From Clostridiales bacterium (GTDB lineage Bacteria > Bacillota > Clostridia > Christensenellales > Aristaeellaceae), in the NCBI GenBank assembly GCA_004556985.1, contig SFFC01000011.1, forward strand, positions 1 to 32,550: 32,550 bases of DNA, written 5' to 3'. Of this stretch, positions 1-7,280 are shown piece after piece. The notes beneath the pieces were generated by a model. It was not told the origin of the DNA. It saw only the letters and a list, made by a program, of their open reading frames with translations, and searched no databases. Position 1 is the first letter of the stretch. Each line of letters begins with the position of its first letter. Both the position numbers and the translations under genes were made by a program.

Positions 1-254
1 AGATAGCCCTGCGCCATCTGCGTCTCAAAGGCGTAGCGCGAATAGCCGCAAAGCGCCGCAAGCAGCGCCTCTATCGCCTCGCGGTTCAGAGCCGGCCAGG
101 TTTCCTCGCTCCATCCGCCATAGACCAGCTCCGTGGGCCGTCCTAACCGGAAACGAATCTCCCGAAGCTGCGAGGCCGCCTGTGCGTCGAGCCCTTTGAG
201 CAGGGCCGATGCCTCCGGCGTCAGCCGGGAACAGAGCGCCTCCCGCCACGGCAC
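1..254 (-). CDS. spoIIIAA: Stage III sporulation protein AA (N-terminal part, runs off the window)
   Basis: About 84 residues are visible. SpoIIIAA is a secretion-ATPase-like protein of the SpoIIIA-SpoIIQ channel that connects mother cell and forespore. Two things identify it: the segment with REIRFRLGRP around residues 32-41, matching the conserved EIRLR..P near the family N-terminus, and the later CGYSRYAFETQMAQGY stretch, matching the S.Ya....l..G.iT region. The Walker motifs lie beyond the window edge. I chose the GTG at 254 because GGGAGG lies 7 nt upstream; a GTG at 256 is in another frame. The gene follows the thiI terminator, so it should have its own promoter. By family it would be sigma-E controlled, but I found no convincing sigma-E promoter. 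Confidence 0.8.
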   Translation of the reverse strand, partial: MPWREALCSRLTPEASALLKGLDAQAASQLREIRFRLGRPTELVYGGWSEETWPALNREAIEALLAALCGYSRYAFETQMAQGY

Positions 255-287
255 ACGACCGCCTCCCTTCCGCGCTTTTCCGTGATT

Positions 288-317
288 TGAAAAAACGCAG
301 AGCTCTCGCTCTGCGTT
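288..317 (-). terminator. Intrinsic terminator after thiI
   Basis: On the minus strand a perfect 10-bp stem (AACGCAGAGC / GCTCTGCGTT, loop GAGA) is followed by six T. It lies 25 bp past the thiI stop and ends the sulfur operon before spoIIIAA. Confidence 0.9.
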
Positions 318-341
318 CATCTTATGTCGCGGCTTTGCGGT

Positions 342-1490
342 TTAGCCCACCTCGACGATCTCCGTTCCGTCGATCGCCGCCTGAATCAGGGCCTCGCTGT
401 CAAGCGCCTCCTCCGCCTTGGCGATCAGCGCCTTGCGCGGATGGGTCGCCGGATGCTTCGGTGTGAAGACCGTGCAACAGTCCTCATAGGGCAGCGACGA
501 GGTCTCAAACGTGCCGATTTTGACGGCCCGCTCGATGATCTCGCTCTTGTCCATGCCGATGCAGGGCCTGAAGACGGGCATCGAGACGACGTCGTCCGTG
601 CAGGTAAGCGCTTCCATCGTCTGGCTCGCGACCTGGCCAATGGATTCGCCCGTGATGAGTGCCTGCGCCCCGTCGCGCTCGGCCAGGAACTGCGCGATGC
701 GCATCATGTAGCGGCGCATGATCAGCGTCGTGTAGTTTTCCGGGCACTTCTGATGGATCTGCATCTGAATCTCGGTAAACGGCACAACGAACACGCGCAT
801 TTTCCCGCAGTATTCGGAGAGCAGGCGCGCCAGCTCGAGCACCTTCTCCCGCGCGCGCTCGCTGGTGTACGGGAAGGAATGGTAGTGGACGCAGCAGAGC
901 TCGACGCCGCGCTTGGCGATCATGAAGCCCGCCACCGGGCTGTCGATGCCGCCGGAGAGCAGCAGGCAGGCTTTTCCGTTGGTGCCCATCGGCATGCCCT
1001 CCACCGCCGGGAAGCGTTCGACGGAGAGATAGGCGTGATCCCGGATCTCGATCATCATCGTGTGCTCCGGGTTGTTCACGTCGACCGTGAGCTTCGGCAG
1101 GCGCTCGAGGATGTACCCGCCGGCCTCGCGCATGATCGCCGGGGAATCGAGCGGATAGCGCTTGTCCGAGCGGCGGGCGAGCACCTTGAAGCTGCCCGAG
1201 AACGGGCGCATCATCTCCACCGCCTGAGCGCAGATGGCCTCAAAGTCGTCCTTCTCCATCTCCACCGCGGGGCTGACCGAGTGAACGCCAAAGACCTTCG
1301 TCACGCGGCTTATACACGTCTCAAGGTCTGTAAAATCGGACACGTAGATGCGCCCCTCGCTCAGCCAAACGCGCCCGCCGACGTCGCGGACGGCCTGCTT
1401 GATGTGATCCATGAGCTTTTTCATAAAGAACGGGCGGTTCTGCCCCTTCAAAAAGACCTCGCCGTAGCGAACGAGCAAGATATCCCTCAT
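342..1490 (-). CDS. thiI: tRNA 4-thiouridine synthase ThiI
   Basis: 382 aa. ThiI adenylates U8 of tRNA and inserts sulfur to make s4U; in some organisms it also serves thiamin thiazole synthesis. An N-terminal ferredoxin-like/THUMP region (about residues 1-165) precedes an adenylation domain whose PP-loop is SGGIDSP at 179-185. The protein ends without a rhodanese domain, as in Bacillus subtilis, where sulfur is delivered directly by a dedicated cysteine desulfurase (NifZ). Exactly such a gene lies upstream, with 3 bp between its stop and this ATG, so the two are almost certainly co-translated partners. Length and motifs are normal for the short form of the family. Confidence 0.95.
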   Translation of the reverse strand: MRDILLVRYGEVFLKGQNRPFFMKKLMDHIKQAVRDVGGRVWLSEGRIYVSDFTDLETCISRVTKVFGVHSVSPAVEMEKDDFEAICAQAVEMMRPFSGSFKVLARRSDKRYPLDSPAIMREAGGYILERLPKLTVDVNNPEHTMMIEIRDHAYLSVERFPAVEGMPMGTNGKACLLLSGGIDSPVAGFMIAKRGVELCCVHYHSFPYTSERAREKVLELARLLSEYCGKMRVFVVPFTEIQMQIHQKCPENYTTLIMRRYMMRIAQFLAERDGAQALITGESIGQVASQTMEALTCTDDVVSMPVFRPCIGMDKSEIIERAVKIGTFETSSLPYEDCCTVFTPKHPATHPRKALIAKAEEALDSEALIQAAIDGTEIVEVG

Positions 1491-1493
1491 CGT

Positions 1494-2645
1494 TTATCTC
1501 CTCCTGTACTGCCGAAGCAGCGCAAGCAGCTTCTCCATCTTCTCCGCCGCCTCGTCCATTTCCTCCGCCGTGTTGAAGAGGCCCAGGCTTACGCGGATGG
1601 TGCCGTCCGCCTGCGCGGCGGTAAGGCCCATCGCGCGCAGCGTCGCGCTGACCTTCTGCTTGTGCGAGGCGCAGGCGGAGCCCGTCGAGACGAGCACACC
1701 CTCTCCCTCCAGCGCGTTGCGCAGCACCTCGCCGCGCACGCCGTCAAAGGACAGACTCAGCACATGCGGCGCGCTGTCCGCCTCCTGCGGCAACGGCCCG
1801 TTGACGCGGATGCCCTCCGTCTGCGAGAGCCGCTCCCACAGGCGCGCCTTCAGCGCGCGCATCTCCTCGACGTCGGTCCGGCGTTCTGCTATTTCGCGCA
1901 CAGCCTCGCCAAGGCCCAGAATCGCCGGTGAATTATAGGTGCCGGAGCGCAGGCCCTTCTCCTGCCCGCCGCCCGTCATCTGCGGGGCCAACCGCACGCC
2001 GCTGCGGACGACCAGCGCACCCACGCCCTTCGGGCCGTGAATCTTGTGCCCGCTCAGGGCGTACAGGTCGACCCCCATCCTGCCCATGTGCATCGGGACG
2101 CGCATGAAGCCCTGCACGCCGTCCACATGGACGAGCACGCCGGGGTTTTTCCGCCTCGCCAGCGCGGCAAGCTGCGCAACAGGCTGCACGGCGCCCGTCT
2201 CGTTGCTCACCTGCATGCAGCTGACCAGCGCCGTCTGCTCGTCGATGACCGCCTCGCAGGCAGGGAGATCGACGATGCCCCTTGCGTCAATCGGCAGCAC
2301 GCGCACCTCGTGCCCGAGCCTTTCGACCCGGCACACCGTCTCCGCCACGGCGGGATGCTCGATGGCGCTGACGACAAAGTTGCCCGGCTTGCGCAGCGTC
2401 ATCGCCGCGCCCAGCAGGGCCAGGTTGTCGCTCTCCGTGCCGCCGGAGGTGAAGATCACGCCGCTTTCCTGCGCGCCAAGCTCTGCGGCAATCTGCCTGC
2501 GGCAGGCGGAAATCGCCTTTTCGACCTCTACGGCCGGCCTGTACGCCGCAGAGGCGTTGAAATAGCTCTCCCGCATGCAGGCGTCCATCGCGTCGATCAC
2601 GCCGTCAAAGGGACGCGTCGTCGCGCTGTTGTCAAGATAAATCAT
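1494..2645 (-). CDS. Cysteine desulfurase (NifS/IscS-like, ThiI partner)
   Basis: 383 aa. A PLP enzyme that turns L-cysteine into alanine plus a protein persulfide. It is a class V aminotransferase fold: YLDNSATT at the N-terminus, SGGTESDN near 67-74, the conserved His in EHP (H97), the PLP lysine K201 in SGHKIHGPKG, and the catalytic cysteine C325 in STGSACAS. The short active-site loop around the cysteine fits the NifS-like class that hands sulfur to a partner. The start at 2645 has GAGGG 8 nt upstream; the open frame extends further, but that extension is not family-like and crosses hairpins. Its position directly before thiI suggests the B. subtilis NifZ role of feeding ThiI. Confidence 0.93.
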   Translation of the reverse strand: MIYLDNSATTRPFDGVIDAMDACMRESYFNASAAYRPAVEVEKAISACRRQIAAELGAQESGVIFTSGGTESDNLALLGAAMTLRKPGNFVVSAIEHPAVAETVCRVERLGHEVRVLPIDARGIVDLPACEAVIDEQTALVSCMQVSNETGAVQPVAQLAALARRKNPGVLVHVDGVQGFMRVPMHMGRMGVDLYALSGHKIHGPKGVGALVVRSGVRLAPQMTGGGQEKGLRSGTYNSPAILGLGEAVREIAERRTDVEEMRALKARLWERLSQTEGIRVNGPLPQEADSAPHVLSLSFDGVRGEVLRNALEGEGVLVSTGSACASHKQKVSATLRAMGLTAAQADGTIRVSLGLFNTAEEMDEAAEKMEKLLALLRQYRRR

Positions 2646-2777
2646 CGGTTTTTCCCTCGGATGTAAGCTCAGACGGGCAAAGTGTGAAGCCTGGGGCTTT
2701 CTGTCCCAGGCCCATGTCCTGCAAAAGGACATAACAAATCTCCAGGGCGGGATACCGCGCTGGAGACTGCTTCACAA
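2646..2777 (-). other. Leader with three consecutive hairpins
   Basis: Between the DUF6106 gene and the desulfurase gene, three inverted repeats follow each other on the transcribed strand: TCTCCAG/CTGGAGA with an inner GCGG/CCGC (2739-2766), TGTCCT/AGGACA (2715-2731) and GCCTGGG/CCCAGGC (2689-2711). The ribosome binding site comes next. None is followed by a clear U-run, so they are not convincing terminators. They may be processing sites or RNA-stability elements between operon members. I recognise no known riboswitch. Confidence 0.4.
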
Positions 2778-3311
2778 TCAGCCCTGGTAGACGCCGGCCT
2801 GAACGTAGCGCGTGATCATGCCGACCATCTCCTCGCTCGGCTCGATGATGATCATGTGCTTCTTGTTCTCTTTGACATAGTAGAAATAGAAGAGGTTGCC
2901 GTCGCGGTTGAGGAACCAGTTCTTCTTCTCTACGTCCTTCATGGAGAGATAGCGGTGAAAGCTGTCGTGCGCCACATGGCCGCATGCAGAGACGTTGGCG
3001 ACGTTCATGCTTCCCAGCTCCTTGCGACGCGCGCCGCGCATCACCTTGGCAAAGTCGAGCGAGCCGTTGGTGAACGTGTACTCGTATTCCACCTTGAGAT
3101 TGTCCTTGAGCAGGAAGAGGAGCACAGCCGCCGCGGCGCTGAGCACCGTGATGAGCAGCGCAGAAACGCTGAAGGCGACAAAGAGCACCTGAAGCATCAG
3201 CAGCGCATACAGGCCAAAAATCACCACGAAAATCCAGCAGATCACGTAGAGGATGTTGGGCAGCAGCGTGCTGCGGCTCGAGACGATATCTTCCTTGAAA
3301 TTATCCATCAT
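2778..3311 (-). CDS. DUF6106-type small membrane protein
   Basis: 177 aa, function unknown. Residues about 18-68 form two closely spaced hydrophobic helices. The rest is a cytoplasmic domain of mixed charge containing an FTNGSLDFAKV-like strand region and a C-terminal EPSEEMV helix. The arrangement resembles the uncharacterised DUF6106 family of Clostridia; this assignment is from memory of the family pattern. The start has GGGAGGA 8 nt upstream; the next codon is also ATG (3308), so the exact start could shift by one residue. It is the first gene behind the promoter at 3382-3411 and precedes the desulfurase by 132 bp. Confidence 0.7.
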   Translation of the reverse strand: MMDNFKEDIVSSRSTLLPNILYVICWIFVVIFGLYALLMLQVLFVAFSVSALLITVLSAAAAVLLFLLKDNLKVEYEYTFTNGSLDFAKVMRGARRKELGSMNVANVSACGHVAHDSFHRYLSMKDVEKKNWFLNRDGNLFYFYYVKENKKHMIIIEPSEEMVGMITRYVQAGVYQG

Positions 3312-3381
3312 AACGGTTTCCTCCCGTATTCAAGTTTTACAGGTCCCCTCCCCGCTTTCCGGGGCAAAACAGTCTTTGCCT

Positions 3382-3411
3382 ATTATACCACCAATCCATA
3401 CAAAAGGACAA
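3382..3411 (-). promoter_or_regulatory. Sigma-A promoter for the DUF6106/desulfurase/thiI operon
   Basis: On the minus strand: TTGTCC (-35), 18-bp spacer, TATAAT (-10) with an extended TG one base before it. It lies about 70 bp upstream of the DUF6106 start. Confidence 0.75.
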
Positions 3412-3537
3412 GCTTCCTGCGCCTACTTCTTTCGCCTTCTGCCTCTTTCTTTTCCGTTTTCGCGCAAATAGAGGATTTTCTCCTCTCCGGCACGAATTAG
3501 AATACGTTAAACTGATTTTTGGGAGGGTTTTCCCCGC

Positions 3538-5556
3538 ATGAAATGTCCCCGCTGCGGAGCCTGGAACAAGGCTTTTCTGCCCAAATGCGAGCGCTGCGGC
3601 GCGCCGCTTGAGGGCAACGACACGCAAAAGCCCGCCTCTTGGGAAGAGGCGATGCACAAAAAGAAGCCGTCGCTCAGCGTCATCCAGTTTGAGCAGGGCG
3701 AGGAGGATATCGCGGCTGAGCCGCCGCGCAGCGACGTTTACGACCCGGAGGCGGTCGACCGCGCCGAGCTGACCGACGAGCTGGAGGCGCTGCAGAAGCG
3801 CCGCGACGAGGGCCGCCGGCGCATCGACCAGATGAAGGATCAGGCGGAGCGCGTGCGCCGCTCCATCCGCGAGGCGGAGATCATCCGCCCTGTGCCCGAG
3901 CCCGGCGACATCCCCGCCAGCTACGCCGGGGACAGCGCCGCCATCCGCCGCCGCCAGCAGCAGCGTCAGGAGGCTTACACCGCCGGCGGGCAAGAGGACG
4001 CAGGGGAGATCTCCGCAGAGCAAACGGCGTACGGTTACTTCGGCGATCCCGCGTATGAGCGTCCGCTGGCCTACGTCGACGACAAGGATGCGCCCGTCTT
4101 CTACGACGGCTACACGCCCGATTCCGGCGACCAGGGCGCGCTGACGGACGAGGAATACATGCCCCGCCGGATTCAGACGCGCGCCGCGCGCGAGGAGGCC
4201 CGCGAGAGCTTCAACCCCGAGCATCGCAAAAAGAACCGGACCACGCGACTGCTCCTGCGCCTTTCGCTGGTTCTCCTTTGCTGCGCGGCCTTTGCCGTGG
4301 GCGGCGTGTTCTTCGCCCGTCACTTTGTCATCTCCCAGGGCATGCAGCTGCGCCAGGACAACGAAACTCGCTTCGAGCTGACCGAGACGGAGGTGGACGG
4401 CCACCCCGCCCACACGCTGACCATCTACGGCAAGGAGAACGCGACCATCTACCTGCGCGAGACGCAGACCTCCTACGTCATCGCCGACGGCAAGGTCTCC
4501 GTCACCATTCCTGACTACATGTGGTATGACACCGAGTCCTCCACTTACGCTGTCGCGGCCGAGACCGACACGATGGACGTCACCATCTCCCCGTATATCC
4601 GCTATTCGCAGGAGGGCGACCAGTTCGCGCTGGAGCCCGTGACCTTCACCATCGACGTGCCGCTCTCCCCCATCCGTTTGATCAATCCCTCGACGGTGCG
4701 TGCCGAGGTCGGCGTCTCGATCTTCGAGGTGCGCATCAACGTCGAGCTCGGCTCCACCGTCATCATCGACGGCACCGACGTCTCTACGCTCATCCGCACG
4801 GAGACTGGCAATGTCTCCAAAAACGTACAGGTTCTCCCCGTCGGCGACAACACGATTTCCATCTCCGTCAAGAGCAAATACTGCCGTGAAAACAAGATGG
4901 AGGTCACGCTCTGCCGCGCAGCCCAGGAAATCCCGCTCGAGCTCAATGCGACGGCGCTCACCGAATGGAACTACGAGCCCATCAGCGAGGAGAAATACAC
5001 GACTGCCGACACCGAAACCCGCGCGGGCATGAACATCCCGACCCTCAGCGGCACGACGCTGCCCGGCGCCGTCATCACCGTCGAATTCCCGCACTGGGGC
5101 CTTGAGCAGGACTTCACGACCGGCGACTTCAGCTTCCATCCGCTCTTTTCCTCGCTGGGCAACAACGACGTCATCATCCGCTCCTCCTACGAGGGCATGA
5201 CGGATTCCATCATCACGCACACGGTCTACTACATGCCCAACGCGGACGTCTACACGCGCAAGGCATGGGATCTGGACTCCCAGTACACCGACCTGCTCAA
5301 CTACATCGCCATGCGCAAGGGCACCATCTACGTCGGCACGGGCACCGTCACCAGCATCATCAGCACATCGCCGCAGATGGCCGTCATGGACATCGGCACC
5401 GGCGGCATCGAGAAGCTGGTCATGATCGAGAACAGCTCCAAGACCACCTGGTCGCTCAACACCCGCTACCGGATCTACGGCGAGGCCTACGGCCTGTATG
5501 ACACGATGCCGCGCCTGACCGTCCGCTACACCTACCTGGTCGAGGAGGGACAGTAA
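3538..5556 (+). CDS. Zinc-ribbon, single-pass membrane protein with large beta-rich outer domain
   Basis: 672 aa, not a named family to my knowledge. Residues 3-20 form a zinc ribbon of two CxxC knuckles (C3, C6, C17, C20). Residues about 70-115 are highly charged and probably coiled coil. A long low-complexity acidic/Arg-rich linker follows up to the basic stop-transfer-like stretch before a transmembrane helix at about 236-262. The 410-residue C-terminal part lies outside the membrane if the N-terminus is cytoplasmic. It is rich in Thr, Ser, Ile and Val, as in repeated beta-sandwich domains, and ends in a compact OB-like segment. RBS GGGAGGG stands 10 nt before the ATG. It probably shares a transcript with the kinase 36 bp downstream. 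A cell-envelope or sensory role is possible but unproven. Confidence 0.75.
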   Translation: MKCPRCGAWNKAFLPKCERCGAPLEGNDTQKPASWEEAMHKKKPSLSVIQFEQGEEDIAAEPPRSDVYDPEAVDRAELTDELEALQKRRDEGRRRIDQMKDQAERVRRSIREAEIIRPVPEPGDIPASYAGDSAAIRRRQQQRQEAYTAGGQEDAGEISAEQTAYGYFGDPAYERPLAYVDDKDAPVFYDGYTPDSGDQGALTDEEYMPRRIQTRAAREEARESFNPEHRKKNRTTRLLLRLSLVLLCCAAFAVGGVFFARHFVISQGMQLRQDNETRFELTETEVDGHPAHTLTIYGKENATIYLRETQTSYVIADGKVSVTIPDYMWYDTESSTYAVAAETDTMDVTISPYIRYSQEGDQFALEPVTFTIDVPLSPIRLINPSTVRAEVGVSIFEVRINVELGSTVIIDGTDVSTLIRTETGNVSKNVQVLPVGDNTISISVKSKYCRENKMEVTLCRAAQEIPLELNATALTEWNYEPISEEKYTTADTETRAGMNIPTLSGTTLPGAVITVEFPHWGLEQDFTTGDFSFHPLFSSLGNNDVIIRSSYEGMTDSIITHTVYYMPNADVYTRKAWDLDSQYTDLLNYIAMRKGTIYVGTGTVTSIISTSPQMAVMDIGTGGIEKLVMIENSSKTTWSLNTRYRIYGEAYGLYDTMPRLTVRYTYLVEEGQ

Positions 5557-5592
5557 TCCCTTTGAAGCCGCATCCCCGAGGGAGGAATGGCC

Positions 5593-6519
5593 ATGATCAC
5601 CGTCGTCGGGCTGACCCCCAGCCTGGACAGAACCCTTCGCCTTGAGCGCCTCGCGGTCGGCGGAACCAACCGCCCGCTGCGCTGCGACGACGCCGCCGGC
5701 GGCAAGGGGCTCAACGTCAGCCTGCTGCTCAAGGCGCTTGGCTGCGCTGTCCACCTGATCACCCCGTCCTTTGTCCGCGGCATGGAGCCCGTGCTCAGCG
5801 CGCTGCGGGAGGCGGCTGTGCCCTGCAGTGCCATCCCCGTGCCGGGCGCGCTGCGCGTCAACATGAAGCTGATGGATCTCTCCGCCTCCACGGTCACGGA
5901 GATCAACATGCCCTCCCTCTTGGGCAGCCCGCAGGCGCCCCGGGCCTTTCTTGACGCCATCGCCGCGCAGGCAAGGGCGAGCGGCTGGCTCGTGCTGACC
6001 GGCAGCCTGCCCGGCGACTTCCCGCCGGACTTCTATGCCCAGGCCATCGCCGCCGCGCGCAAGGAGGCGCCCGCCTGCCGCATCCTGCTGGATGCCGAAG
6101 GCGAGCCGCTTCGCCTCGGCCTGGCCGCGCATCCGGACATGATCAAGCCCAACCGCCACGAGCTCGAGCTTCTTACCGGTCGTCCCCTCTCAACAAAGGA
6201 GGCCGTCGCCTCTGAAGCCGCCCGGCTCGTCCGGGAGGGCGTGGGCATTGTGCTCGTCTCGATGGATGTCGGGGGATCGCTGCTTGCGGCAGAGGGCGCT
6301 CTGCTGTGCGCCGAAGCGGTGCCCGTTCCCGTCTTCACGACGGTCGGCGCAGGAGATTCGCTCGTCGCCGGTTGCCTGAGCGTCCTGGAGCCTCGGCCCC
6401 GGGCCCTCGAGGAGGCGCTGCGCATGGGCGTCGCCTGCGCCACGGCACATGTCGCCGGCTGCGGCGCACAGGCGGACAGCTACCTGCCGCGCATCCAGAT
6501 CTACTCCGGGCTTGAGTGA
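5593..6519 (+). CDS. PfkB-family sugar kinase (1-phosphofructokinase-like)
   Basis: 308 aa. ATP-dependent kinase of the ribokinase/PfkB superfamily, closest in layout to FruK/LacC hexose-phosphate kinases. GGKGLNVS near 37-44 is PfkB signature 1. TVGAGDSLVAG near 253-263 is signature 2 and contains the catalytic Asp. KPNRHELE near the middle is a family motif. The start at 5593 is preferred over the ATG at 5587 because GGAGG lies 7 nt upstream of 5593 but only 1 nt from 5587. There is no phosphotransferase gene or DeoR regulator beside it, so the substrate cannot be told from context. Confidence 0.85.
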   Translation: MITVVGLTPSLDRTLRLERLAVGGTNRPLRCDDAAGGKGLNVSLLLKALGCAVHLITPSFVRGMEPVLSALREAAVPCSAIPVPGALRVNMKLMDLSASTVTEINMPSLLGSPQAPRAFLDAIAAQARASGWLVLTGSLPGDFPPDFYAQAIAAARKEAPACRILLDAEGEPLRLGLAAHPDMIKPNRHELELLTGRPLSTKEAVASEAARLVREGVGIVLVSMDVGGSLLAAEGALLCAEAVPVPVFTTVGAGDSLVAGCLSVLEPRPRALEEALRMGVACATAHVAGCGAQADSYLPRIQIYSGLE

Positions 6520-6891
6520 GCAGCCTATCCGAAGCCTATCCGAAGCCTATCCGGAAAAGCCTTTGCTGTTGGTTTCATCTTACAAGTAATGAGCGGCCCG
6601 CCCCTGCGACTAAGCCCGAATGATCTTTTGTCGCCCGGGTTGCATGGCCAGTTTGACGCAGTCGGTCGTGCATCTAAACCAGCATGATGCCGGTGGCATT
6701 TCTGACGAAGTGATGGTTGTCCAGTTGCTTTGTGCCCGAGACCGGAGCCTTGCAGATGAACTTACAGAGTAAGCGCAACCGCCCGCCCATTGGCCCTCCC
6801 TGTCTTCAATAGAAGCCGCTCCCAAGACCTGCTGCATGCGGCCTTGGGGGCGGCTTCTGTGATGAACTTTGGCTGCGTGGGAACTGCGTCG
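6520..6891. repeat. Gene-free stretch with an 11-bp triple repeat and a long hairpin
   Basis: Two convergent genes end here. Just after the kinase stop, an 11-bp unit (AGCCTATCCGA) occurs three times in tandem at 6522-6554; the third copy ends in G. At 6811-6858 a 16-bp stem with one mismatch (AGAAGCCGCTCCCAAG against CTTGGGGGCGGCTTCT) encloses a 16-nt loop containing GCATGC. It has no T-run on either side, so it is a poor intrinsic terminator, although it may end transcription from the repressor gene. The 250 bp between them hold no gene that I recognise. Confidence 0.5.
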
Positions 6892-7257
6892 TTATTCCTC
6901 GATGTGCTCCTGCCCCTGCGCGATGATCGTGCGGACATGCTCGTCCGCCAGCGAATAAAAGATCGATTTCCCCTCGCGGCGGCTCTTCACCAGCCGGTTC
7001 TGCTTGAGAATCCGGAGCTGATGCGAGATGGCCGACTGCGTCATGCCCAGCGCCTGCGCCAGATCGCAGACGCAGACCTCGGCCTCAAAGAGCACAAACA
7101 GAATGCGGATCCTCGTCGAATCGCCGAAGACCTTGAACAGCTCCGCCAGATCGTAGAGCTCCGTCTCCTCCGGCATGGTCTCGCGCACGCGTCTGAGCAG
7201 GTCCTCGTGTATCTCCTGTGCCTCGCAGCAATCCACGTTCATTTCAAATCCGGCCAT
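6892..7257 (-). CDS. SmtB/CadC-family metal-sensing repressor
   Basis: 121 aa. Winged-helix ArsR/SmtB repressor that releases DNA on binding metal. Both classical metal sites can be read. The alpha3N/CadC-like site has C10-C11 near the N-terminus plus C62 and C64 in VCVCDL. The alpha5 site has D105, H107, H118 and E121 in the exact D-x-H-x10-H-x2-E spacing of zinc sensors. The recognition helix is in MTQSAISHQLR (72-82). The start has GGGAGGGGG 6 nt upstream; the longer open frame reaches into the ATPase gene. The gene lies 23 bp after the ATPase, last in the operon, and most likely represses the promoter at 9540-9568 through the palindrome at 9510-9529. Confidence 0.93.
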   Translation of the reverse strand: MAGFEMNVDCCEAQEIHEDLLRRVRETMPEETELYDLAELFKVFGDSTRIRILFVLFEAEVCVCDLAQALGMTQSAISHQLRILKQNRLVKSRREGKSIFYSLADEHVRTIIAQGQEHIEE

Positions 7258-7280
7258 GGCTTTCCCCCTCCCCGTTTTGA

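Noticed and set aside
324..1931. Very long plus-strand open frame of 535 codons.
   Set aside because: It runs antisense to thiI and the desulfurase; such frames are common opposite GC-rich genes, and its protein is His/Arg/Ala-rich without motifs or a ribosome binding site.
2741..2760. Plus-strand sequence AGGGCGGGATACCGCG resembling the T-box antiterminator motif (AGGGUGGNACCGCG).
   Set aside because: It is two bases too long, lies on the strand opposite all genes here, and has no downstream plus-strand gene; it is one arm of a hairpin.
3337..6159. 940-codon minus-strand open frame.
   Set aside because: Antisense shadow of the zinc-ribbon protein and sugar kinase genes, with low-complexity Asp/Gly/Val/Arg sequence and no start signal.
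6522..6554. Three 11-bp direct repeats as a possible CRISPR or iteron array.
   Set aside because: Units are contiguous without spacers, too short and too few; no cas or replication genes nearby.
6620..6772. 50-codon plus-strand open frame starting MIFCRPGCM in the 6.5-6.9 kb gap.
   Set aside because: No Shine-Dalgarno and no recognisable family; a frame this short is expected by chance at this GC content.
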